A stretch of 40,255 nucleotides of DNA from Phycisphaerales bacterium (GTDB taxonomy: Bacteria > Planctomycetota > Phycisphaerae > Phycisphaerales > UBA1924): NCBI GenBank assembly GCA_016793015.1, contig JAEUJD010000188.1, positions 1-40,255 of the forward strand, given 5' to 3'. Below, piece by piece: positions 24,415-32,852 of this stretch. The translations under genes were made by a program, and so were the position numbers. The notes under the pieces were generated by a model that saw nothing but the letters and a program-made list of their open reading frames with translations, had not been told where the DNA came from and did no database searches. The first letter of the stretch is position 1; each line of letters opens with the position of its first letter.

Positions 24415-27270
24415 TCAATCGCACACCAGAGCGTTGTATGCGACAAGGAAGATCTGGAAATCCTGGTCTTCGACGATGGTGTCGAAGTTGAGATCTGCCG
24501 CGCAGCCAACGGGCATCGCCGGATCGTTGCAATCGAGAAGGTTGTACGAGAAGACGAAGATTTGGAAGTCGGCGTCGTCGACGAGGCCGTCGCAGTTGAA
24601 ATCGGCGAGGCAGAGGGTGAGCGTGGCGGGGTCGGTGAGAGGTCCGTTGCCCGGGCCCGAGCAGGCGTCGGACACGAGCGCGCGGAACTCGAGATTCGGG
24701 CCCTTTTGGATGTTCGAGATGTTGACGGTGGCTTGATTCACATTGGCTGCGGCGAATCGGGAGTTCGCGCCCGCGAGCACGGGCTGGAAGGTCGGGGCAC
24801 CGACTTCGCGCCATTGCCATTGGTAGGACAAGGGCGGGTTGTTGCTGGTGCCGAGGGCGGTGAAGCTGGATGAACCAAAGACGCACGACGAGTCGTTGGT
24901 GGGCTGTGTTGCGATCGAGGGCAGGCCGCCGGCGGTGTCGAGGCGTGCCCAGCCGACGCTCCCAACGCCTCCGATTCCAGCGGTGCCCTGGCCGGGCGGC
25001 GGAACAGCGGTTCCGACGACACCGAAGAATCCTGTGAGGACGATGTCGGTGCCGTATGCGTTGACACTGGTCGACTGCGGGAAGAGCGAGGCGATGCCGC
25101 CGAAGGTGGTCCACTTGGTGCCGTCCCAGCGGAGGACGCTGGCGGGATCGGTGGTGCCGGAAATGTTGAAGTTCGTGGTGTTGATCCAGATCGAACCAAA
25201 GGCTGAAACGGCGGAGACGGGCGTACCAAAGCCGCTGACAATCGGGTTTGGGCCGGCGGCGGGGCGCGGGATCTCGACCCAGAGATCGGTCACGGGGTTG
25301 TAGCGGATCAGCACCGGGTAGTTGTTGAAGTTTCCGTTGATGCCATTGGCGTAGACGGCCATGTGGAGATCGCCGTTGAGAATCGGCAGCGCGACCGCCG
25401 GGTTGGCCGAGTAGCCCGCTCCGAAGCTCGACTCGCCGAGCGCGCGCCACGTGGTGCCATCCCACGCGGCGACGCGAGCAGTCAGCGCACCGACGGTTGC
25501 GAAACTACCGGTGGCGACCAGCAGCGGCGCACCGCCGGCGATGCTCGGGTGGCTCCAGGCTGTTATGGCGGTGACGGTACTGCTGGGGTCCGACGGGCCG
25601 ATGCGCTCCCACGAGCCATTGGCGATTGTGCCGGTGCGGCGCATGAGATACGAAGGCTTGCCGCCGGAACCGCTGAAGGAACCCCCGATGACAAGGCTGC
25701 CCTGGTAGCGGGTGAGGGTGTTGGTGCCGAAGACACTCGACGCGTAACTGCCGCCGGTGTTGTCGGCGATCGGGGATGAAGTGGAGACACCGTCGAAGCG
25801 GCGCAGGATGGACGACACGTTGAAGAACAGCGCGTCGCCGGCGGGGTCTGTCCACACTTTATCGATCCCGCTTGTCGGAGCGCCTGGTGCGGGAGAGAGC
25901 GTGGTGCCGTTCCACTTTGCGAGGTTGATCGCGCCGGTCGCGCCGATGCCGTTGAAACTGCCCCCGAGATAGAGATCGCTGCCGATCACACCCGAGCCGT
26001 TCACGAAGGGATAGCCGAAACCGGAATCACCCAGGCCTTTCGCGGCAGGGGAATAGGTGTTGTTCGCGGGATCGTAAAAAGCGAAGCGGCGAGCGCTCGA
26101 ACCGGTGTAGTCGAAAGAACCGGTTCCACCCAATGCCAGACGAGTGCCGTCGGGCGAAACCGCCATCGCCTGCACGGAGTTTGATTGAGATGTCGTAATC
26201 GGGGGCGCGGACCAGACGCCGTTCGGTGCGTCGAGTTTCACCAGCGGCCGGGTTCCCAGATCGGTGCCGACAAAGAGTTGATTGGACAACACCGCAGCGG
26301 ACAGCACCGAACCGACCGAGTCAAAGAGTGTGGTGGGCGTGGTGCTGCTGGCAACCCAGGCGTCCCCCGCGCCGTTGAGTTTGATTATGCGATTGGCGGG
26401 CGCGCCCGCGCCGGACGCGAACGAGCCGTAGACGTACAGCTCGTTCTGGTAGACGATCGCGCCGGCGGCAACACTGTTCGCGCCGAGCGACGGCAGCGGA
26501 ACAACATCGTTCGCGACAGGGTCGAATCGCGCGACCTGAAAACGCACGCTCGGGGTGGCGGTGCGATTGAATCGCCCGATGATGTAGACGCTGTTGTTGA
26601 AGACGACAAGTTGGCTCGAGGTGCCGGAGACATCGGCGAGCAGCGGTGTCCAGCTGCCTGTGCTGAGCGTCGCGCCCGGCGTGTAGCGATAGAGCACGCG
26701 AGTCGCCGGTGGCGAGGGATCGCGACCCATTGCGTAGAGGATTCCGCTGCCGCCGTCTGGAACGACGGCCAGCGACTGGCAGGTGGCGCTGATGTCGCTG
26801 GTTGCGAGCGGAACCCACTTGGAACCGTCCCACGCGCCGACCGAGGTCGGCGCGGGACCGGGCAACCAGGGAGAGTTGATGCCGCCGATGCTGCCACCGA
26901 TGACGATGCGGTTGGACCAGTTGCTGACAGTGTAAATGTTGGTGCCAGAGGACAAGTCGGTGCGGCCCATGGCGACCCAGCCCGAGCCGCTCACGGCGGT
27001 CGGGTTCCAATATGCCGCGCTGTATGTTCGCGCATCACCGATGAAGGTGAAGTTGCCGGTAGCGATGAGACAGGTGGGTAAAGGGCCGGCGCCGTCGGGA
27101 TCGCCGAGACCAAGAGCCTGAACGACGGCGTTCGCGCCGGGGAGACCTTGCTGGTCACCGATGCGCCATTGGGGCTGACACTGCGCGCTCGTGCGCGTTG
27201 AGAGACCCGCGAAAAGTACACAGAGCGTAAAGGCACGCGACGCGGCCGCGACGCACGGATCCAGATTCAT
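24415..27270 (-). CDS. large secreted propeller-like protein with dockerin-like tail
   Basis: The 951-aa product has a signal peptide (about 5-30, ending ...STRTSAQ). Most of the body is a series of about 50-residue repeats of the type VGAWDGSKWVPLA, LAKWNGTTLSPAP and VAAWDGTTWRALGE, alternating with LYVYGSFASG and LYLGGSFNGIG. These are the marks of a beta-propeller or delta-60-like repeat protein. An Ig-like segment precedes the tail (NPPLSYQWQWREVG). The tail begins CLADFNCDGLVDDADF, has linker DCNDPAMPVGC, and ends VCD rather than CP. ATG 27270 is chosen from the GGAGGG 10 bases upstream and the signal peptide. The role is unknown; surface recognition or scaffold is plausible. Confidence 0.88.
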   Translation of the reverse strand: MNLDPCVAAASRAFTLCVLFAGLSTRTSAQCQPQWRIGDQQGLPGANAVVQALGLGDPDGAGPLPTCLIATGNFTFIGDARTYSAAYWNPTAVSGSGWVAMGRTDLSSGTNIYTVSNWSNRIVIGGSIGGINSPWLPGPAPTSVGAWDGSKWVPLATSDISATCQSLAVVPDGGSGILYAMGRDPSPPATRVLYRYTPGATLSTGSWTPLLADVSGTSSQLVVFNNSVYIIGRFNRTATPSVRFQVARFDPVANDVVPLPSLGANSVAAGAIVYQNELYVYGSFASGAGAPANRIIKLNGAGDAWVASSTTPTTLFDSVGSVLSAAVLSNQLFVGTDLGTRPLVKLDAPNGVWSAPPITTSQSNSVQAMAVSPDGTRLALGGTGSFDYTGSSARRFAFYDPANNTYSPAAKGLGDSGFGYPFVNGSGVIGSDLYLGGSFNGIGATGAINLAKWNGTTLSPAPGAPTSGIDKVWTDPAGDALFFNVSSILRRFDGVSTSSPIADNTGGSYASSVFGTNTLTRYQGSLVIGGSFSGSGGKPSYLMRRTGTIANGSWERIGPSDPSSTVTAITAWSHPSIAGGAPLLVATGSFATVGALTARVAAWDGTTWRALGESSFGAGYSANPAVALPILNGDLHMAVYANGINGNFNNYPVLIRYNPVTDLWVEIPRPAAGPNPIVSGFGTPVSAVSAFGSIWINTTNFNISGTTDPASVLRWDGTKWTTFGGIASLFPQSTSVNAYGTDIVLTGFFGVVGTAVPPPGQGTAGIGGVGSVGWARLDTAGGLPSIATQPTNDSSCVFGSSSFTALGTSNNPPLSYQWQWREVGAPTFQPVLAGANSRFAAANVNQATVNISNIQKGPNLEFRALVSDACSGPGNGPLTDPATLTLCLADFNCDGLVDDADFQIFVFSYNLLDCNDPAMPVGCAADLNFDTIVEDQDFQIFLVAYNALVCD

Positions 27271-27489
27271 GGGGTTCCCTCCAGCGAAAGGCATAGTACG
27301 TGGCGTGTCAAGCAGAGCCCCGAACAGGGCGCAGCGAAACACGGGGCGCCCCCGCGTTTCGGCCGTTGCAAAGGGATGTTTCGGCAGGCGATGCTGGGCG
27401 GCTTCCGCGCGGATCACGCGCGAAGCCGGAGCCGTGAGCAATGGAATGCGACTCCGGCCCGCCATGGGCCGACGCGGGTCTGATAGGAC
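27271..27489. other. intergenic, nothing recognisable
   Basis: 219 bases between two minus-strand secreted genes. I see no gene, clear terminator or promoter. Confidence 0.5.
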
Positions 27490-30219
27490 TCAGGGGCATA
27501 CCAGATCGTCGTACTGTTGAATAAAGATCTGGAAGTCCGCGTCCTCGACCAGCCCGTCGTTCGTCAAATCGAATTTCGGATTGGCCGGGGGAATTACCAG
27601 GATGTTGTACGCCGCGAGGAACAGCACGAAGTCGGCGTCGTCGACCTGGTTGTCGCAGTTGAAGTCTGCGGCGCAATCGAACCTGAAGGTCAGCGCTTCA
27701 TCATCAAAGCCGGCTGGATTGGTTGCGCGCACCGTGACGTTGTAGAGGCCCGCGCGCGGCACGGGCCACGAGATCACGCCGGTCGTCGAGTTGATCACCA
27801 TTCCCGCGGGCACGGCTGTTGTGAACGACCAGGTCGGGCTGGTGCCTTCCACGAGCGACATCGGATACGTCATCAACGATGCAGAGCAAGGGTTGACGGT
27901 GCCAACGGCGGAGACGAGGGGTTTGAGGAAGAGTCGCATCGTGTAATCGCCGGCGACGGCATTGTTGTTCACGACCACAAAGCCGTCGGTGCCGGTGGCG
28001 CCGGCGGTGAAGAGGATTGTCTCGGTCGCGCCGTTCACGGCGCTGTCCGACTCGCCGTCGTTCACAAAGCGTCGCCCGTTGAGACGCGTGGAAGCGAATC
28101 GGAACAGGTCGTAATTCGCGGTGTTGCCGGTGATATCCAGGACCGCTGCGTAGGTCTTGCCGTTCACCACGCTCGCCTGGTAGTTGTCGAGCAGGTCGGT
28201 TGCGATGAAAGAGCCCGCGCTCGCGGAAGTGCTGGTCGGGTTCAGAGTGGTCGCGACCGCGCGGGTTTCGATGCGGTAGGAGGAGAGCGTGCCCGAGTTG
28301 GCGTACACGCGGGCGGTGTGGGTCGAGGCACCGTAGTCGATGCCGTTGGCCGCGATGAAGTCGGTCACGGTGTTGCCGAGAGTGGCGTTCTGGTAGGGGC
28401 TGAAGCCGCAGGAGTTGGACGCCGCGATGTCGGCGTCATCGTCGGCAGCGCCGCCGGTCTTGTCGATTCCGATTGTGGTCCAGGCCGAACCGGACACATT
28501 GAACGTGAAGTACCGCTCCTGCGCCGAGTACGACTCCTCCGATCCACTGGCCAAGTGGCGCACGCTTGGCAAGCCGAACGAAATGCCGCCGATGCGCGTC
28601 GACCATGTTGTTGTGGTGTCCGAGTATTGATTGAAGAGCCAGGCGCCCCGCTCGTCGCCGTTGGGGTCGATGGCCATGCCGGAATAGTCGCCCCAGCGCT
28701 CGACGCTGCTGCCGGTTGGGTTGTAGAAAGTTGTGCTGGTGTGGAGCAGGGAACTGCCCTGCATCGACCCGTCCGCGGGCTGGCGGCCGGAGTGGCGGGT
28801 CTGCGCGAATCGGTCATCACCAGAGGCGGTGAAGACGATGTACGCCTCGCTCAGCGAGTTGGCTGCAATGGCGGGATGGAAGTAGAAGACAGTGTCCTGA
28901 CCGAAATCACTGGTCCAGGTAACGGCGTTGCTTGCGGAGTTGATGCGGTACGAACGCACGACCGCTTCGATGCTGGCGGCGGTGCCCCAGTCGCTGGTGT
29001 TTCCGTGGCAGAGGTAGATCGATCCGCTGGCGTACCAGGGGTCCTGCGTGCGGCAGTCGCCGGTGTCGAGCAGGTCGGTGGTGCCGTTCTGCTTTGCATC
29101 GGGAGGAGTGTCGTAGGTGGCCACGTTGATCTGGGTTGGGCCGGTAAGCGATGGGCCGCTGGCGAGCGGATTGGTAATCGTGCGTTTCGTCACCCACGAG
29201 GCGCCGCCCGAGACCGTGTTCATGACGTACATGGTCGGAGACGCGGTGGCCGTGTGAATCTGCACCGGCTTGACGGTGAACGCGGTGCTGCCGTCGTCGT
29301 TCTTGAAATCCCAGAAATCCCACCAGCTCACTCCCGCGCCGCTGTACATCTGGTACTTGCGGAGCACGCGGAGCTTGGCGTACTGAAAAGAATCGCCAGC
29401 GGTGTACATGTTGCCACCGATGTAGATACCGCCGCCGGTGGTGGAGCTGTTGGAAGCGTTGCCGCTGTCCACCGCGAAACCCGGGAAATCGCACCAGAGC
29501 GCGGTGTCGGTCGCGCCGTTGATATCGGAGCGCATGAAGTAGGTCCACCAGTCGCCCGTCGGGTCCGATGTTTTCGAGATCGAGATCGCCCAGTAGAGTT
29601 CGTTGAGGCGCCGGCCATTGAGAGCCATCATCAGCCAGCGGTTTTCGAACGGGTCGTAGATGATCTTGGGGTCGTAGAGATCGAGATTGAGCGGGCTGTC
29701 GGCCCACCAGGCAGCGAACGTGGTCGGACCACGGGCGACCGTTCCATTCTTCAGATAGAACGCAAATTGCGTGTTGGTGACGACACCGATGTGAGTGCAG
29801 CCAACGGCAAGGTGGGTATCGGAAGGGCGGCTGCCGTTGCTGTCCACGCCGTTGAACTCCGCGTAGGCCGGCGCGGCGCGATCATCGAAGAACGCGTTGG
29901 CATCTTCGTTCAGCGTGGAGCGATCAAAGGGCGGCGATGCGCCACCGAGAGCGCCGGCTCGTGCGGCCGCCTCGATCTGCTTCCAGCGCGCCTTGTCCGC
30001 GCTGATCAAGTCTGGTGTGTCTGACAGCCGCCGCTCATCCTGCACGATCGGCGAAGCTGCCAGTCGCGCCGCGACCGACGCGGTCCGCGCTTCCACGTCC
30101 GCCCACCGAGTTGTCGAAGCGGGACCGCTCGCACCCGGAGCCGACGACTGCGCCAGCGACACCGGGGTGAGCATGATCATCGGAAGAACGAACAACGCTA
30201 CCAATGCGGACTTGCGCAT
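27490..30219 (-). CDS. large secreted protein with Ig-like module and dockerin-like tail
   Basis: The 909-aa product has a signal peptide (MRKSALVALFVLPMIMLTP... SLAQ). The central region has DPKIIYDPFENRWLMMAL, YWAISISKTSDPTGDWW and ERWGDYSGMAIDPNG, a pattern I know from uncharacterised secreted proteins with a propeller-like core but cannot assign to an activity. A putative Ig domain precedes the tail (PAGMVINSTTGVISWPVP, then GLYNVTVRATNPAG). The tail begins CAADFNCDNQVDDADF, uses the cysteine-free linker VIPPANPKF as in the small protein at 17106, has DLTNDGLVEDADF, and ends VCP. ATG 30219 is preceded by GGAGGG. The 416-base gap upstream suggests its own promoter. Confidence 0.87.
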   Translation of the reverse strand: MRKSALVALFVLPMIMLTPVSLAQSSAPGASGPASTTRWADVEARTASVAARLAASPIVQDERRLSDTPDLISADKARWKQIEAAARAGALGGASPPFDRSTLNEDANAFFDDRAAPAYAEFNGVDSNGSRPSDTHLAVGCTHIGVVTNTQFAFYLKNGTVARGPTTFAAWWADSPLNLDLYDPKIIYDPFENRWLMMALNGRRLNELYWAISISKTSDPTGDWWTYFMRSDINGATDTALWCDFPGFAVDSGNASNSSTTGGGIYIGGNMYTAGDSFQYAKLRVLRKYQMYSGAGVSWWDFWDFKNDDGSTAFTVKPVQIHTATASPTMYVMNTVSGGASWVTKRTITNPLASGPSLTGPTQINVATYDTPPDAKQNGTTDLLDTGDCRTQDPWYASGSIYLCHGNTSDWGTAASIEAVVRSYRINSASNAVTWTSDFGQDTVFYFHPAIAANSLSEAYIVFTASGDDRFAQTRHSGRQPADGSMQGSSLLHTSTTFYNPTGSSVERWGDYSGMAIDPNGDERGAWLFNQYSDTTTTWSTRIGGISFGLPSVRHLASGSEESYSAQERYFTFNVSGSAWTTIGIDKTGGAADDDADIAASNSCGFSPYQNATLGNTVTDFIAANGIDYGASTHTARVYANSGTLSSYRIETRAVATTLNPTSTSASAGSFIATDLLDNYQASVVNGKTYAAVLDITGNTANYDLFRFASTRLNGRRFVNDGESDSAVNGATETILFTAGATGTDGFVVVNNNAVAGDYTMRLFLKPLVSAVGTVNPCSASLMTYPMSLVEGTSPTWSFTTAVPAGMVINSTTGVISWPVPRAGLYNVTVRATNPAGFDDEALTFRFDCAADFNCDNQVDDADFVLFLAAYNILVIPPANPKFDLTNDGLVEDADFQIFIQQYDDLVCP

Positions 30220-30635
30220 GCGGCTACCCTCCGTCCGGTTGAGTCTACCGGCGCGTCCCGGAACCACCTAACAAAATCTTGCGTCGAAGCAGCAAGTCAC
30301 GCGAACAGATTGTGAACCGATCCGCTACGGGCGGCGAGATGCATCCGCGCCTTCTTCTCCGTTCGGGCGGCCAACTCTGAGACAACTCCAGCTGCGAGCC
30401 GAGAACGCGGGAGAACTCGGTGACACCGGCACTTGGGACCCGAGCCAAACCAGATTTCCGGGAAGAAGCGCGGTGGTCGTGGGCCACCCATCACTGCCGC
30501 CCCCTCGCTAGCCAGATAGAAACGAACGGCGGATTCGAAGCAGGCCAACGCGCGCAGAGCGTCCGAAGTCGAGTCAAATGCGAGAAAGGAATAGACCGCA
30601 TTGCGTCGAAGAAGGCCTTGTGGAGCTTCAACTGT
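30220..30635. other. intergenic gap, no gene seen
   Basis: 416 bases between two minus-strand secreted genes. It presumably holds the promoter of the 27490-30219 gene and the transcript end of 30636-31724. I found no convincing -35/-10 pair or terminator. Open frames here are short and featureless. Confidence 0.5.
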
Positions 30636-31724
30636 TTAGGGACAAACCAGTTGGTTGTACGCGACAACAAAGCCGGAGAAATCCGAGTCATCTACGAATC
30701 CATCACCGTTGATATCTGCCGGGCAACCCGCGGGCATGGCCGGATCGGCGCAGTCGAGGATGTTGTACGCGACGGCGAAGAGCGAGAAGTCGGCGTCGTC
30801 GACGACCCCGTCTCCATTGATGTCGGCGGGGCAGGTATTGGGTTGGACGGGCGCGCCCCAGTTCATCCCGGTGCCGGAGATCACGGTCGAGCCGCCGATG
30901 GGCGCGCCGTTGAAATAGATGTTGGAGATGCCGCCCCAACTGAACTGGCTAAGCGTGACCTGCGAGGAGCAGCCCGTCCCGAATCCGCCCGAGGAGCGCT
31001 GCCCGGCGCGGCAGTTCACATAGACACCGAGTTTGAACTGCGTGCCGAACGTGAACGGCACGGCGTAGGTGATGGTGCCACTGACGTTTTTGCCGTCGGA
31101 GTTCGGGCTGCCGTATGTTGCGATCGCCCAGTTTCCATACTGGCGATCTGTGCTGAGCAGATCGGAATTGCCCGCGCTCGCAAGCGGGTTTGACATCAAC
31201 TGGATGTTGTCCTTATACGCGGTTGTGGAGATCGCGGCCGAACCGGTGACCCCCGAGGCGTCGAGCCGTCCGAGGACGGTGATGGTGAACTGGAGGATGC
31301 CGGCCTGGCCGGTGTGCGCGGGGTTGGAGATCGTGAAGAGTTCGTTCCAGCCGCCGTTGGCGGATCCCTGCGCAAAGTGGTCGGTGGAAAGGAAGTTGTT
31401 GGACGCGCTCATTTTGCAGTACCCCATCCCCGCGAGGCCGGTCGCGGTGTTCGAGGTATTAGCGCTCGAATAGGCGGCGCTCTGCGAGGCGGAAGAATTG
31501 CCGGAGAACGCGGACTCGTGCTTGTCTTCGGCGCCGCCGATGAAGACGGTGAACCAGTCATCGCCGGGCCAGGGGCCGCAGCCGCAGGTGCTGGGCCCGG
31601 CGCACGCCTGCACAAACCCGCCGGGCGCTGGGGTGTTGGATTTGGTCAGCGCCGCGAGCGCGGGCGAGCCGGAAGCGATTGTGAGCAGAGATGCGCTGAG
31701 CAGGGCGAGGCGATGGTGTTTCAT
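30636..31724 (-). CDS. secreted protein of unknown function with dockerin-like tail
   Basis: The 362-aa product has a signal peptide (MKHHRLALLSASLLTIASGS, PALAA). The next segment has four closely spaced cysteines (CAGPSTCGCG and a later YCKMS), and the body is a Ser/Asn/Gly-rich beta domain with no family I recognise (QFTITVLGRLDASGVTG, FKLGVYVNCRAGQRSSGG). The tail is a textbook four-cysteine form: CPADINGDGVVDDADF, DCADPAMPAGC, CPADINGDGFVDDSDF, final VCP. ATG 31724 is chosen for the signal peptide and the GGAGCG upstream; a much longer frame continuing beyond it runs antisense-like through the next gene. The tail DNA closely resembles those at 31955 and 32853. Confidence 0.87.
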   Translation of the reverse strand: MKHHRLALLSASLLTIASGSPALAALTKSNTPAPGGFVQACAGPSTCGCGPWPGDDWFTVFIGGAEDKHESAFSGNSSASQSAAYSSANTSNTATGLAGMGYCKMSASNNFLSTDHFAQGSANGGWNELFTISNPAHTGQAGILQFTITVLGRLDASGVTGSAAISTTAYKDNIQLMSNPLASAGNSDLLSTDRQYGNWAIATYGSPNSDGKNVSGTITYAVPFTFGTQFKLGVYVNCRAGQRSSGGFGTGCSSQVTLSQFSWGGISNIYFNGAPIGGSTVISGTGMNWGAPVQPNTCPADINGDGVVDDADFSLFAVAYNILDCADPAMPAGCPADINGDGFVDDSDFSGFVVAYNQLVCP

Positions 31725-31954
31725 GGGATCGCTCCGTGTGCCGCGGCGGCGGCTATTGGCCGTGCGACAAACCGACTCCACCCTACCGCGCGATTCGCGG
31801 ATTTTGGCCTGAATTCTTGAAGTTGAGGCACCGACCCGTCTACGAACACGGCGTCGGAGCGTGGTTGCGGGGGCAGGGAGCCTGGGCGGGACCATGCCGC
31901 GCTGCGGAGCGGCGGTGGGGAGGAGGGGGTTGGGGTAGGAAGGGCCGACCTGGA

Positions 31955-32725
31955 TCAGGGGCAAAGCAGTTCGTTGTACTGCGCGAGGAAGATGACAAAG
32001 TCGATATCGTCCACGTAGCCGTCGCGGTTCATGTCGGCGGGGCAGCCGGGCGGCATGGTCGGATCGGCGCAGTCGAGGATGTTGTACGCGACCGCGAACA
32101 ACGAAAAATCCGAATCGTCCACGAACGAATCTCCGTTGATGTCGCCAGGGCATTCCATTCCGGCGATCGGAGTATCGAAACGGAGATCATCGAATCCGAC
32201 GGTCGCACTGCTCGAGTACACCCGGATGCGGTGGATCCCCGGTGCCGACACGGCGAGTGGCGCGGCCGAGCTGTCAAGCTGCGTATCGGCCCCGAGTAGT
32301 GCGCCGCCAACGCTGTAGGCTTCAAGGGTTTTGGTTCCCGAGATGGGCTGCAAGTCTCCCCGGATAGAGACGGCGGAGACGACGAAAGGGATCGTCCCTG
32401 TCGAGTCAAAGAAGGCCGCTTCGACGGGAGTGCTTTTCTGATAGGTCAACCGGCCGTCAGGAGTCGAGCCGCCGATGAGCTGCAAGCCGCTCGGGGTGTT
32501 CGCGCCGTGAATGACGACCGCGACAAAGGGAGAACCGGAGAAAAACCGCACGCCATGCGACGCGAGATAGAAATCCGAAAGTCTTGCCGCCTCGGGGATG
32601 GGGGCGCCGGGTGAATTTCCCATCGCGGCGTGATCGTCAAATGTGATGAGCAACGGCTGTGCAACCGCGCAAGTTCCGGGGAGCAGCATAAGTACGGCGG
32701 CGTGAAGAGCGCGAGGGATAGTCAT
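31955..32725 (-). CDS. secreted protein with PEP-CTERM-like ectodomain and dockerin-like tail
   Basis: The 256-aa product has a signal peptide (MTIPRALHAAVLMLLPGTCAVA), then one beta-sandwich domain beginning LLITFDDHA and ending VYSSSATVGFDDLRFD. In other bacteria such a module often precedes PEP-CTERM signals, where FDDLRF closes the domain. Here it is joined instead to the four-cysteine tail: CPGDINGDSFVDDSDF, DCADPTMPPGC, CPADMNRDGYVDDIDF, final LLCP. The start ATG 32725 has GAAGGG close upstream. The ectodomain probably binds a carbohydrate or matrix component; that is inferred from fold character only. Confidence 0.87.
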   Translation of the reverse strand: MTIPRALHAAVLMLLPGTCAVAQPLLITFDDHAAMGNSPGAPIPEAARLSDFYLASHGVRFFSGSPFVAVVIHGANTPSGLQLIGGSTPDGRLTYQKSTPVEAAFFDSTGTIPFVVSAVSIRGDLQPISGTKTLEAYSVGGALLGADTQLDSSAAPLAVSAPGIHRIRVYSSSATVGFDDLRFDTPIAGMECPGDINGDSFVDDSDFSLFAVAYNILDCADPTMPPGCPADMNRDGYVDDIDFVIFLAQYNELLCP

Positions 32726-32852
32726 CCCTTCAGGCTAGCGGCCAATCGCCGTCCTGCAAGAAATTTCTGGCACTCACGCGTGCGGCCCATGCTTGTAGTA
32801 CGAAACCGAAGCGGAACGCGGCCGGGAGCGTCCCTCGCGTTTGCAAGCGGGA

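Noticed and set aside
27517..30024. Long plus-strand open frame opposite the 27490-30219 gene
   Set aside because: Shadow composition, and the minus-strand frame has signal peptide, ribosome-binding site and tail.
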